Shown in pieces: positions 51,904 to 60,202 of a DNA stretch of 64,000 bases. The notes under the pieces are model-generated. The model saw nothing but the letters and a program-made list of their open reading frames with translations, was not told where the DNA came from and did not search any database. The stretch is from Polyangia bacterium. Lineage in GTDB: Bacteria; Myxococcota_A; Polyangia; Nannocystales; Nannocystaceae. The translations under genes were made by a program, and so were the position numbers. The stretch lies in assembly GCA_030424595.1 (NCBI GenBank), contig JAUHWG010000004.1, positions 1 to 64,000 on the forward strand, in the 5' to 3' direction. Numbering within the stretch: position 1 is the first letter of the stretch; every line of letters starts with the position of its first letter.

Positions 51904-53994
51904 CTAGGGTCGAGGAGCTGAGGGCGGGGGTGGCACGACGCCGATCGTGATCTTGCTCGGCCGTCGGGCGTCACGGAAGACGGTGTGCGTCGCCGCCTTG
52001 AAGTCGTCGTCGGCGGCCGCGAAGATGTTCTCGACCCAGCGCTGCGGGTTGCGGTCGACCATCGGGAACCAGGTCGAGTGGATCTGGATCATCACGCGGT
52101 GGCCGGCCCTAAATGTGTGGAGCACGTCCTGGAGCGGCACCTTGACCTGGCTCGCGCGGTTCGGGGTGAAGGGCTCGGGGGCGTCGTAGCCCCGGCGATA
52201 GCGGCCGCGGAAGACCTCGGAGCGGACCATCTCTTGGTAGCCCGACATGTGCTTGCCGGGTCGCATGTGCGGGTGCTCGGCGTCGCTGGCGTCGTCGGGG
52301 TGGACGTCGATCACCTTGACCACCCAGTCCGCGTCGCGCTCGCTGGTCGCGACCCAGAGGTCGGCGGTGATCGGGCCCGCGATCGTCAGGTCTTCGCCGA
52401 GCGGCTCGCTGCGGTAGACCAGCACGTCGGAGCGCCTCGCCGTGTAGCGCTGATCGTCGGTCATGTAGGGGCGGGGCATGCCGATGTCGACGTCCTCGGT
52501 CGACGGCACAGGCCGCGCTGGATCGCTGATAAAGCGGTCGGCGCCCCCGGTCCCTCGCGGTGGCGCGTCGAGGGCCAAGGTCTCCCCGTCGCCGAGGAAG
52601 AGCTGGTGCTCCTCGCTCGCCTCCGGCGGCCACTGCTCGAAGGTCCGCCAGGCGTTGCTGCCGGTGTTGAAGACGGTCGCCTCGGCGATCGGCGACGGGC
52701 CGCCCTCGCCCCGCAGGTAGTGGTCGAAGAAGGCGCGCTCGATCTCGGTTTGATAGTGGGCTGAGGTCTCGGCGCCGAAGCTGATGTTGCCGAGGTGATC
52801 GCCGCCGGTGCGGGCCCAACCGCCGTGCTGCCAGGGGCCCATCACCAGGTGATTGGCGACCCCGGGGTTCTTCTCTTCGATCGAGCGGTAGATGCTCAGA
52901 GGTCCGTGGAGATCCTCGGCGTCGTACCAGCCGCCGACGACCATCACCGCCGGGGCGACGTTCTTGAGGTGAGGGAGGATGTTGCGGGCGCGCCAGAAGT
53001 CGTCGTAGCTCGGGTGAGCGATCACCTCGCGCCAAAACGGGACCTCGCCCTTGAAGTAGCGGCTGTCGACGTTGGCGAGGGATCCGAGCGCCTCGAAGAA
53101 GGCGTAGCCGTCCTTGGTGCCGTGGTCGAAGCGTTCGCCCCACTCCTTCGCCGGGCGCTCCTGGGGGCGGCCAAAGTTGACGAAGAAGTTAAAGAAGTGG
53201 GGGAGGAAGAAGGCGCCGTGGTGGAAAAAATCGTCGAAGTACCAGTCGGCGATCGGCGCCTGGGGAGAGACGGCGACCAGCGCGGGGTGGTGGTCGATCA
53301 TCCCCGCGGCCGCGTAGAAGCCCGGGTAGGAGATGCCCCACTGGCCGACGCGGCCGTTGTTGCCCGGGACGTTGGCGACGAGCCAGGCCACCGTGTCGAA
53401 GGTGTCGCTGCTCTCGTCGATCTCGGCGGGTCCTCGCTTGTCCGGGCGATGCGGGCGGACGTTGACCCACTCGCCGCCGGACATGAAGCGGCCGCGGACG
53501 TCTTGGTAGGCGAAGATGTAGCGGTCGCGGGCGAGGGCGCGGCTCGGGCCCAGGTGCTCCGGCATCTCGGCGCCGTAGGGGGCGATCGAGTAGGGCGTTC
53601 GCTTGAGCAGGATCGGCGCGGCCTCGCCGGCCAGCTCCTTGGGGGTGTAGATCGCCGTGAAGAGCTCGACCCCGTCGCGCATCGGGATATGCACCTCGCG
53701 CTTGTCGTAGGTCGCGGCGATCCACGCCGCATGGGCGGCCTTCAGCTCCTCGGCGCTGAGCTCTCTGTCGGCGCTGTCGGTGGCGGCGGGCGGCTCCGCC
53801 TCGGCTCGCTCGCCGTGGGGTGTCGGCGCCTCGAGGGTCGCCTTCGGCTGACAGCCGAGACCGAGGCCGAGGACGAGGCTTAGGCCGATCCCAAGGCCAT
53901 GCCCGCGGCGGAGGCAGGGTGCTCGCCGCAGGTCGTCGACGCCGACGTCGGCGGTCGATCGGCGATCGTGGGAGGGTCGGCCGGACCGAAACAT
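51904..53994 (-). CDS. CocE/NonD family hydrolase (X-Pro dipeptidyl-peptidase S15), lipoprotein
   Basis: A 696-residue serine hydrolase of the alpha-amino-acid ester hydrolase / glutaryl-acylase / CocE group. After an unusually long N-region, a hydrophobic stretch ends in GLGLGC (Cys48), so it is probably lipid-anchored. Catalytic motifs are Ser222 in GQWGISYPGFYAAAG, Asp in VGGWYDAED (about 355) and His in MGPWQHGGW (about 390). The C-terminal 200 residues form the jelly-roll domain (EPLGEDLTIAGPITADLWVA). Typical substrates are esters or amides of small amino acids or beta-lactam side chains; the substrate here is unknown. ATG 53994 has TAGGAT six bases upstream. Confidence 0.92.
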   Translation of the reverse strand: MFRSGRPSHDRRSTADVGVDDLRRAPCLRRGHGLGIGLSLVLGLGLGCQPKATLEAPTPHGERAEAEPPAATDSADRELSAEELKAAHAAWIAATYDKREVHIPMRDGVELFTAIYTPKELAGEAAPILLKRTPYSIAPYGAEMPEHLGPSRALARDRYIFAYQDVRGRFMSGGEWVNVRPHRPDKRGPAEIDESSDTFDTVAWLVANVPGNNGRVGQWGISYPGFYAAAGMIDHHPALVAVSPQAPIADWYFDDFFHHGAFFLPHFFNFFVNFGRPQERPAKEWGERFDHGTKDGYAFFEALGSLANVDSRYFKGEVPFWREVIAHPSYDDFWRARNILPHLKNVAPAVMVVGGWYDAEDLHGPLSIYRSIEEKNPGVANHLVMGPWQHGGWARTGGDHLGNISFGAETSAHYQTEIERAFFDHYLRGEGGPSPIAEATVFNTGSNAWRTFEQWPPEASEEHQLFLGDGETLALDAPPRGTGGADRFISDPARPVPSTEDVDIGMPRPYMTDDQRYTARRSDVLVYRSEPLGEDLTIAGPITADLWVATSERDADWVVKVIDVHPDDASDAEHPHMRPGKHMSGYQEMVRSEVFRGRYRRGYDAPEPFTPNRASQVKVPLQDVLHTFRAGHRVMIQIHSTWFPMVDRNPQRWVENIFAAADDDFKAATHTVFRDARRPSKITIGVVPPPPSAPRP

Positions 53995-54000
53995 CGGCGC

Positions 54001-54006
54001 ATCCTA
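54001..54006 (-). promoter_or_regulatory. Candidate -10 element TAGGAT, leaderless start
   Basis: On the minus strand TAGGAT lies six bases before ATG 53994. Confidence 0.4.
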
Positions 54007-54155
54007 CCCGAAGTTGCCGCGGCGTTCGTGGCGTCCGATGCGTCCTCGGCGTCCGAGGCGTCCGAGGGGGCGGGGGCCGGGCTCCGCTCGCGGAGGGTCG
54101 ACGGAGCCGACGCGCAGGAGACCCTCTGCCGCTCGAGACCTCGGGCGTGAGCGCG

Positions 54156-54161
54156 TACACT
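54156..54161 (+). promoter_or_regulatory. Candidate -10 element TACACT, leaderless start
   Basis: TACACT lies seven bases before ATG 54169. Confidence 0.45.
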
Positions 54162-54168
54162 CCGCCCC

Positions 54169-55032
54169 ATGACGAAGTCATGGATACGACAGGGAGTCGT
54201 CGCCTTCGCTGCGCTGTCCGCAGCGTGCGCTGGGGACGACACGTTCAGCTCCGCCACGGACGGCGGATCGGCGACGACGGGCACCCAGAGCGGCTCTGGG
54301 ACGACGACCGAGAGCGGCACGGCGAGCGGCACCGGCACGAGCGGGAGCACCGGCGACAGCACCGGCAGCACCGACACCAGCCAGAGCACCGGGACGACCG
54401 GGACGACGGGCACGACGGGCACGACCGAAGCGACCGGCGAGACCGACGGCACCGGAAGCGGCGGCGATCCTGCGCTCAAGCAGCTCTGCCTCGAGGTCGA
54501 GGACGCCCTCGAGGCGGGCCTCGCCGGCGACTGCCAATGCGAGGTCGAGGCGGGCCTCTACCCGAACGTCGACGCTTGCTTCGCGGAGAAGGGGCTGACC
54601 GCCAACGCCGGCGAGTGTCGCTGTGACATCTACGCGGAGGTGCCGGAGATGGGGCCCTACCTCGAGTGCATCAAGCCGATCATGATCGAGTTTGGCGAGT
54701 GCATCACCTCCCTCGGCTGCGAGGATCCAGAGGCGCTCGACATCTGCTACTTCGGCTTCCTAGGGGCGGGGGATTGTCCCGAGTCGGTGAAGTCCGCCGA
54801 GGCCGAGAGCCAGTTTCAGTGCGCCGGCGCCGAGGCCTTCCTCTGCGACTCCGGCGAGGAGATCCCCGACACCTGGCTCTGCGACCTCGAAGACGACTGC
54901 GCCGACGGCTCGGACGAGTCGGGGTGCCCCGTCTATGTCTGCAAGTCCGGCGACGAGATCCCGGAGGAGTGGCAGTGCGACGGCGCCGAGGACTGCCCCG
55001 ACGGCGATGACGAAGAGGGCTGCGACCCCTAG
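54169..55032 (+). CDS. Lipoprotein with Cys-rich domain and two LDL-receptor class A-like modules
   Basis: A 287-residue lipoprotein with lipobox ALSAAC. A Gly/Thr/Ser linker (about 25-100) is followed by a Cys-rich helical domain (CLEVEDALEAGLAGDCQCEV, CRCDIYAEVPEM). The last 70 residues hold two modules spaced like LDL-receptor class A repeats. The first runs from FLCDSGEEIP to DDCADGSDESGC and the second from YVCKSGDEIP to EDCPDGDDEEGC; both carry the acidic calcium-binding signature. In animals these modules bind calcium and proteins. In this organism the role is unknown. ATG 54169 is supported by TACACT seven bases upstream. Confidence 0.85.
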   Translation: MTKSWIRQGVVAFAALSAACAGDDTFSSATDGGSATTGTQSGSGTTTESGTASGTGTSGSTGDSTGSTDTSQSTGTTGTTGTTGTTEATGETDGTGSGGDPALKQLCLEVEDALEAGLAGDCQCEVEAGLYPNVDACFAEKGLTANAGECRCDIYAEVPEMGPYLECIKPIMIEFGECITSLGCEDPEALDICYFGFLGAGDCPESVKSAEAESQFQCAGAEAFLCDSGEEIPDTWLCDLEDDCADGSDESGCPVYVCKSGDEIPEEWQCDGAEDCPDGDDEEGCDP

Positions 55033-55036
55033 GAGG

Positions 55037-55163
55037 CCGTGGCGAAAGCCCCGAGCGCTCTCCTGCCCTCGTCGCAGCACGACCCGGTACTGCGGCGTTC
55101 TGTCCAGGCCAAGAGGACTTAATCGCGGCGCGAGAGCACACGGTGCTTTCGCCACGGGCTGCG
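55037..55163 (+). other. Long-spaced inverted repeat after the lipoprotein gene
   Basis: gtggcgaaagc near 55038 and gctttcgccac near 55152 form an 11-bp inverted repeat with about 100 bp between. It could fold as a transcript end. No gene lies between. Confidence 0.35.
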
Positions 55164-55236
55164 AGGGGGCCCCGTGGGGATGTCGCGGCGGTCTGCGGCG
55201 ATGGACGGCCGGGGGGACGGCGCGTCGCGACCTTGT

Positions 55237-55242
55237 TAGGGT
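55237..55242 (+). promoter_or_regulatory. Candidate -10 element TAGGGT, leaderless start
   Basis: TAGGGT lies seven bases before ATG 55250. Confidence 0.4.
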
Positions 55243-55249
55243 GCGGTCG

Positions 55250-55603
55250 ATGCTGCCGCCCCTGACCTTCGGTCGATGGTTCCCCTGCGCCGCGGAGGCG
55301 CTCGCGGAGATGCCCGACGAGCCGGGCGTCCTCCAGATCCGGCGAGCGCAGGGGCTGGTCGACTTTCCCCGGGGCAAGAGCGCGATGCTCCGCTACGGAG
55401 CCGCGGAGAGCTCGCTGCGACGCTCGTTCGGCGCTCTCCTCGCGGAGCCGGGGCTGAGCGCGATGAGCGAGACCGACGGCGCGGCGGTGGCCGAAGCTTG
55501 GCTCGTCCGTTGGGCGACCTCGCCGGTCCCGCGCGAGCACTATGAGCGGCTGCTCCGCGGGTTCACCGAGCGCTTCGGCGCGCCGCCTCGCGACCAGCCC
55601 TGA
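55250..55603 (+). CDS. Small protein, possible degenerate GIY-YIG-like fold
   Basis: A 117-residue cytoplasmic protein. The order MPDEPGVLQIRRAQG, then FPRGKSAMLRYGAAESSLRR, is similar to the start of GIY-YIG domains, in which PGVY and a following IYIGKS-type strand precede a helix with Arg. The Tyr and catalytic Arg pattern is only partly kept, so nuclease activity is doubtful. The N-terminus and TAGGGT site support ATG 55250; a longer upstream frame is Arg-rich and unlikely. Confidence 0.55.
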   Translation: MLPPLTFGRWFPCAAEALAEMPDEPGVLQIRRAQGLVDFPRGKSAMLRYGAAESSLRRSFGALLAEPGLSAMSETDGAAVAEAWLVRWATSPVPREHYERLLRGFTERFGAPPRDQP

Positions 55604-55771
55604 GGGGCGGGGCGGTCTCCGTGCGACATCGCCGTCGCAGAGTGAAGGTGGACGCCGTGAGCAGAGACCGTCAACGGCGGCCGCTCGGCGATGATGACCT
55701 TGAGCGTGGCGGCTGACGTTCGGGGGCCGCGTCGAGCGTGAGGTCGGGGCTCAAGGGCGAAGAAAAGGGAA

Positions 55772-55799
55772 GCCCCGACGCTCAGGCGAACGTCGGGGC
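55772..55799 (-). terminator. Probable terminator of the EF-Tu gene
   Basis: gccccgacg pairs with cgtcggggc (9-bp stem, ten-base loop). Read on the minus strand it is followed by ttcccttttcttc, placing it just after the EF-Tu stop. Confidence 0.75.
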
Positions 55800-55822
55800 G
55801 CTTGGTTGTCGTTGTGGGCCTT

Positions 55823-56977
55823 CTACGGCGTCACCTCGAGGACGACGCCAGCGCCGACCGTCTTGCCGCCCTCGCGGATCGCGAAGCGCATCCCAGGCTC
55901 GCAAGCGACGGCGTGGGCGAGGGTGAAGGCTACCTCCGCCCGCTCGCCGGGGCTCACGATCCCGATGTCGCCGACGTCGAGCGTCGCCGTCACGTCAGAC
56001 GCCCCGAAGTAGAGCTGCGGCCGGTAGCCCGTGCCGAAGCCCGTGTGCCGCCCGCCCTCCTTGGCGGTGAGCGTGAAGATCTCCGCCCGGCCCTCGCCGT
56101 GCGGCCGGATCGAGCCGGGGATGATCGCTACCTGGCCGCGCTGGACCTCGTCGCGGCCTACCCCGCGCAGGAGCATGCCGACGTTGAGGCCCGCCGTGGC
56201 GGCCGGGATGTCGCGGTGGAACGCTTGGATCCCGGTGACGACGACCGGACCCGGAGTGCCGCCCTTGCGGCCGATCACCTCCACCTTGTCGCCGCGGACC
56301 AGGGTGCCCCGCTCGACGCGCCCGGTGACCACGGTGCCGCGCCCCGGGATCGTGCAGACCCCTTCGATGGGCATCATGAAGGGCCCGGACTCATCGCGGA
56401 CGGGCACCGTGAAGTGCTCGTCCATCACCCGCAGGAGCTCGGCGATGCACTGGGTCTCGCCCCCCTGGAGGGCCTGGAGCGCCGATCCCTTGATGAAGGG
56501 GCAGCCCTCAAAGCCTTGAGCCTCGAGCATCTCCGTGACCTCCATCTCGATGAGCTCGATCATCTCCTCGTCGGCGACGTCACACTTGTTGACGAAGACG
56601 ATCATCTGGCGAACGTTGACCTGACGGGCGAGCAAGATGTGCTCGACCGTCTGCTTCTCCGGTCCCTGGCTGGCGTCGACCAGGAGGATCGCGCCGTCCA
56701 TCTGCGACGCGCCGGTGATCATGTTCTTGATGTAGTCGGCGTGACCGGGGCAGTCGATGTGCGCGTAGTGGCGGGTCTCCGACTCGTACTCGACGTGCGA
56801 GGCCGAGATGGTGATCCCGCGCTCGCGCTCCTCCTTGGCGTTGTCGATCTCGTCGAACGCCCGAGCCGAGCCGCCGTAGCGAGCGGCCGCGACCTTGGTG
56901 AGGGCGGCGGTGAGGGTCGTCTTGCCGTGGTCGACGTGGCCGATCGTCCCGACGTTCAGGTGCTGCTTGGTGTTCAT
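55823..56977 (-). CDS. tuf: Elongation factor Tu, divergent stand-alone copy
   Basis: A 384-residue GTPase that delivers aminoacyl-tRNA to the ribosome. All GTP motifs are intact: GHVDHGKT, switch [27 protein letters not shown] and GSAL. Domains 2 and 3 contain [28 protein letters not shown] and [18 protein letters not shown]. It is about 10 residues shorter than the usual 394-397, and domain 3 and the 110-125 region (ARQVNVRQM) are more divergent than in a typical housekeeping copy. It has no rpsL/rpsG/fusA or tRNA/secE/nusG neighbours. ATG 56977 is preceded by gaggaga. It may be a second, specialised tuf. EF-Tu identity is certain; the specialisation is inferred. Confidence 0.93.
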   Translation of the reverse strand: MNTKQHLNVGTIGHVDHGKTTLTAALTKVAAARYGGSARAFDEIDNAKEERERGITISASHVEYESETRHYAHIDCPGHADYIKNMITGASQMDGAILLVDASQGPEKQTVEHILLARQVNVRQMIVFVNKCDVADEEMIELIEMEVTEMLEAQGFEGCPFIKGSALQALQGGETQCIAELLRVMDEHFTVPVRDESGPFMMPIEGVCTIPGRGTVVTGRVERGTLVRGDKVEVIGRKGGTPGPVVVTGIQAFHRDIPAATAGLNVGMLLRGVGRDEVQRGQVAIIPGSIRPHGEGRAEIFTLTAKEGGRHTGFGTGYRPQLYFGASDVTATLDVGDIGIVSPGERAEVAFTLAHAVACEPGMRFAIREGGKTVGAGVVLEVTP

Positions 56978-57468
56978 TGGTCTCTTGCGTCTCCTCGCCC
57001 GTCTTTCCGGGCCGTCAGCCTGATAGAAAGTGCGCAATAGGGGGTTCATCGGCGGCGCCGCGAGGGCGCACCGAGGTCAACTGTGGGCATTGAATACCCA
57101 CACTGAATCACGCCATCGCATGGCGAGCAGCACTGCGTGCCGGACTCGTCACCCTCGGCGCTCCGTGGCGAGCGCAGGCCGCTTTCTCAGCAGCCGTGCG
57201 GGCTCACGGGAGGTGCTCTCTGGGCTGAGAACGACGAAATCGTCGCACTACAGGGCCACAGAGTGAGCTACGTTCGCTCCGCGGGACTTGCTCTCGCCGG
57301 CCTCTCTAGGCGCCCAGGCGTTCGCTCGACCCACGGAGCCAAGCATCAGATCGACACGTCACGTACATCAGCTTGTCTCCTTCCTGGGGGGCGGGTCCAC
57401 GGGCGCTGCAGAATACAGCTCGCATTATGTAGCTCAGGCCAGGTTGCTCGTCAAGCTCTATGTTGAGT
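56978..57468. other. Intergenic stretch upstream of the EF-Tu gene, no gene recognised
   Basis: GC is somewhat lower than in the surroundings. There is a short inverted repeat (gtgggcattgaatacccac near 57081). I looked for tRNA arms (ggttcgaatcc type) because tuf genes are often next to tRNAs, and found none. Short open frames do not resemble known proteins. Confidence 0.5.
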
Positions 57469-57855
57469 CTACGGTGATCTATGATCGATAGGCCCGCTCG
57501 CTGACCGAGGCTTCGCAGGCCGTAGTGGACACACCGCGCGCTCGTGCTCTTGAGTGCTCGGCTCTCCGCGCCGACGCGTGATGGGCGAGGCGGAGGTCGA
57601 GCTCCAGCTCTGGAGCTCGATGATGTTGCCCTCGGGATCGCGGGCGTAGATGACGGTGAGGCGACCGACGCCGACCACGTCGTGCTCGAGCCGCGGACCT
57701 GCTGGATCCCGTGCTGGGGGTACACGCACACCGTCCAAGACCGTCTCGTAGGACCCGGCGAGTCGCTCCTCGTCGCCGGCGATAATGTCGGTGTGGGCGT
57801 ATCGAGCGGGCTGCGTGCTGGTCGGCGGCGTCGGTGTACATTCGACGCCATGCAT
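57469..57855 (-). pseudogene. Relic of a VOC-superfamily (glyoxalase-like) gene
   Basis: The frame encodes YAHTDIIAGDEERLAGSYET followed shortly by VGRLTVIYARDPEGNIIELQ. These are the first and last conserved segments of a roughly 150-residue VOC protein. The 60 or so residues that normally separate them are missing (GPRLEHDVVGVGRL joins them). The C-terminal tail is Arg/Ser/Pro-rich and not family-like. I interpret it as an internally deleted relic. The candidate start overlaps the divergent dehydrogenase start. Confidence 0.6.
57837..57842 (+). promoter_or_regulatory. Candidate -10 element TACATT, leaderless start
   Basis: TACATT lies seven bases before ATG 57850, within the relic VOC frame on the other strand. 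Confidence 0.4.
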
Positions 57856-58872
57856 CGACTCTTCGTGTGTCTGCTCGTCCTGCTGAGTTGCGTCATCACG
57901 CCCGCGTCGACGGCCAAGGCACCGCCACCGACGATCCTCGTCGCCGGTCTGGCGGACGCGGAGGTCGCGGGGCTGCGCGAGGCGGCGCCCGGCGTCTCGC
58001 TCATCGCGGTCGCTGACGAAGAGGAGGCGCTGCAGCACATCGACGGGGCGGACGCTGTGGTCGGTGTCGTCAGCGAAGAGCTCCTGCGACGCGGCGAGAA
58101 GCTGCAGTGGGTCCATGTCTACAGCGCGGGGGTCGATCGCTACCGCTTCCCCGCGCTGGTCGATCGCGGCATCTCCTTCACCAACAGCAAGATCCTTCAG
58201 GGGGCGAACGTGGCCGATCAGGCGATGGCGCTGCTCCTCGTGCTGACTCGGAGGGTCCACCTCGCCGTCCGGAGGCCGGGTGACTTTCGCGGTGTCAGGG
58301 CCAGCAGCCGCGACGCGATCGAACTCAGCGGCAAGACGGCGCTGGTCGTCGGCCTGGGAGGGATCGGCACAGCGATCGCCGAGCGGGCGGCGGGCTTCGG
58401 CATGAAGGTGGTGGGGATCAAGCGCACGCTCGACGATAAGCCGGAGTTTGTCGCGTCGATCCACAGGCCAGACGAGCTGCTCAAGCTCCTCCCGCAGGCC
58501 GACGTCGTCTTCCTCGCCGTGCCGCTCACGGCGAAGACCACGGGGCTTATCGGGGCGGAAGAGTTCGCGGCGATGAAGGAGGGCGCGTACATCGTCAACA
58601 TCGCCCGCGGGCGAGTGATCGAGACCGACGCGTTGGTCGCCGCGCTCGACTCGGGGCGCCTCGCGGGCGCCGGCCTCGACGTCACCGAGCCCGAGCCGCT
58701 GCCCGCCGATCACCCGCTGTGGTCGCAGCCCAACGCCGTGATCACGCCGCACATGGGCGGGACGTCGGACCGGGTCTCTGAGCGCCGAATCGAGCTCGTG
58801 AAGCGTAATATTCGCCACTTCGTCGCGGCAGAGCCGCTCGAGAACGTCGTCGACAAGGCAGAGTGGTACTAG
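57850..58872 (+). CDS. Exported D-2-hydroxyacid dehydrogenase-like protein
   Basis: A 340-residue NAD-dependent dehydrogenase of the D-lactate/phosphoglycerate/formate family. The Rossmann fold has GKTALVVGLGGIGTAIAERA. Catalytic residues are all present: Arg in NIARGRVIE (about 253), Glu in VTEPEPLP (about 281) and His in ITPHMGG (about 300). Unusually for the family it begins with a typical Sec signal (MHRLFVCLLVLLSCVITPAS), so it appears exported although NAD is normally cytoplasmic. Its stop codon is the first base of the repeated element that follows. ATG 57850 is supported by TACATT seven bases upstream. Confidence 0.87.
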   Translation: MHRLFVCLLVLLSCVITPASTAKAPPPTILVAGLADAEVAGLREAAPGVSLIAVADEEEALQHIDGADAVVGVVSEELLRRGEKLQWVHVYSAGVDRYRFPALVDRGISFTNSKILQGANVADQAMALLLVLTRRVHLAVRRPGDFRGVRASSRDAIELSGKTALVVGLGGIGTAIAERAAGFGMKVVGIKRTLDDKPEFVASIHRPDELLKLLPQADVVFLAVPLTAKTTGLIGAEEFAAMKEGAYIVNIARGRVIETDALVAALDSGRLAGAGLDVTEPEPLPADHPLWSQPNAVITPHMGGTSDRVSERRIELVKRNIRHFVAAEPLENVVDKAEWY

Positions 58873-58889
58873 GCCTAAATTAAGCGCTG
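58872..58889 (+). repeat. Left terminal inverted repeat of copy B
   Basis: ggcctaaattaagcgctg. It pairs with the right terminal repeat and starts at the last base of the dehydrogenase stop codon. Confidence 0.65.
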
Positions 58890-59334
58890 CTGTGAGGCGT
58901 CCTAGACAACCCGCGTAGAAACGTCAGTGACACGGGTTTTGCGCTTCGCGCTGTATCCGTGTGGGTGAGCGCTCACCTCGTGCTTGGCGAGGGGCGGAGC
59001 TTGGGGGCTGTAGGCGGGCGGGCGAGGGGCGACGAGGCGGGTCCCTCGCGGACGCGGGTCCTCCCATGCCACGTGCTCGCCACGGGATAGGCTGGTCTGC
59101 TTGAAGAGACAGGGTACGCGTGTCTCCGCGCGAGGCACGGGTCCTCCCGCTGCGTCCCATCCGTCGCCCCTCGCTCGCCCGAGCAAGTCGTCCTGGGCTC
59201 CGCTACCGGGTGCGTAGAGGACTCGCGAGCGCAGACCTTCTCTCGACACATGCTCGTCGAGTCTCTCGCGCACCTGATGAGCGACGACGCGCATCGCCGG
59301 TCGAACTTCGGTCCGTACCGAAGCCCAAGCGATC

Positions 59335-59484
59335 GAGAGCCTCCGAAACGCCTGTGAGAACACCGAGCACGAAGCTGCGGCCGAGGAAGAGGTTGTAGAT
59401 CTGGCTCAGGACGTGCGTCGCTTCGTCGTAGCCGCGCTTGTTCTCGAAGACCTTCACGCGGCCGTTGATGGAGCGCCGGAGCTT
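59335..59484 (-). pseudogene. Possible transposase C-terminal relic
   Basis: The reverse frame encodes KLRRSINGR then KVFENKRGYDEATH, followed by YNLFLG, nearly the same peptide as at 235-384. There is no intact gene around it. Confidence 0.3.
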
Positions 59485-60134
59485 GAGGCGATCAAGCCGC
59501 GAGCGTGAGCCCAGCGAAGGGAGTCACAGGAGCCGGGTCGACGACCAACTCTACCGGCGGAGGCTCGAAGCTCTTGCACTTCGGTCGAGCGTTTGCCTGT
59601 GGGCTCCGTTCTCGCCGAGGTTCGGCCTTGAGATGACTCGCGCGAGTTGTCCCGCTCGGTGTTCTCACTGGGGCTCGGAGGCTCGGAGGCTCGCGCTCGC
59701 TTGGACTTCGACACGGGCTGGAGTTCGACCGTCGATGCTCGTTGTTGCTCGCGATCTCCTCCCGACTTCATATGATCTGTACCAAGGGTCACTCTCTCGA
59801 TCGAGACGATCGCCGAGCGTCCAGCGGAGCCCCGACAGACTCGCTCGGGCGAGCGAGGGGCGACGGGTGGGACGCAGCGGGAGGACCCGTGCCTCGCGCG
59901 GAGACACGCGTATCTGTTTCTTCAAGCACCTCAGCCTCACCCGTGGCGAGCACGTGGCATGGGAGGACCCGCGTCGCGAGGGACCCGCCTCGTCGCCCCT
60001 CGCCCGCCCGCCTACAGCCCCCAAGCTCCGCCCCTCGCGAAGCACGAGGTGAGCGCTCACCCACGCTCATGCAGTCGACGTGAGAAGTCCGCTCTACATG
60101 CGGTTCTACGTGGGGTTGCGAGGGGGCCTTACGT

Positions 60135-60152
60135 CAGCGCTTATTTCAGGCC
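60135..60152 (-). repeat. Right terminal inverted repeat of copy B
   Basis: cagcgcttatttcaggcc. The same sequence ends the left element copy at 831-848 except near its last bases. Confidence 0.65.
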
Positions 60153-60202
60153 TAGCAGGCCGTGGCGGTCCTCGAGGAGCCCTCAACCACTACGGACGGC
60201 GA

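Larger units (their letters stand above)
58872..60152. mobile_element. Copy B of the repeated element, fold-back type with terminal inverted repeats
   Basis: The 1281-bp segment starts and ends with matching 18-bp inverted repeats (ggcctaaattaagcgctg at 58872-58889, cagcgcttatttcaggcc at 60135-60152, about three mismatches). Its outer arms are themselves inverted copies of each other: the left arm (58872-59185) resembles the right arm (about 59836-60152), with some deletions. The left 830 bp is the reverse complement of 1-848. Inside is the transposase-like peptide (59335-59484), but no full transposase. A TA dinucleotide flanks both ends, which would fit a TA-targeting element, though it may be chance. 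The name and class are inferred. Confidence 0.7.

Noticed and set aside
56978..57468. tRNA gene next to tuf
   Set aside because: No acceptor/T-arm pattern was found on either strand.
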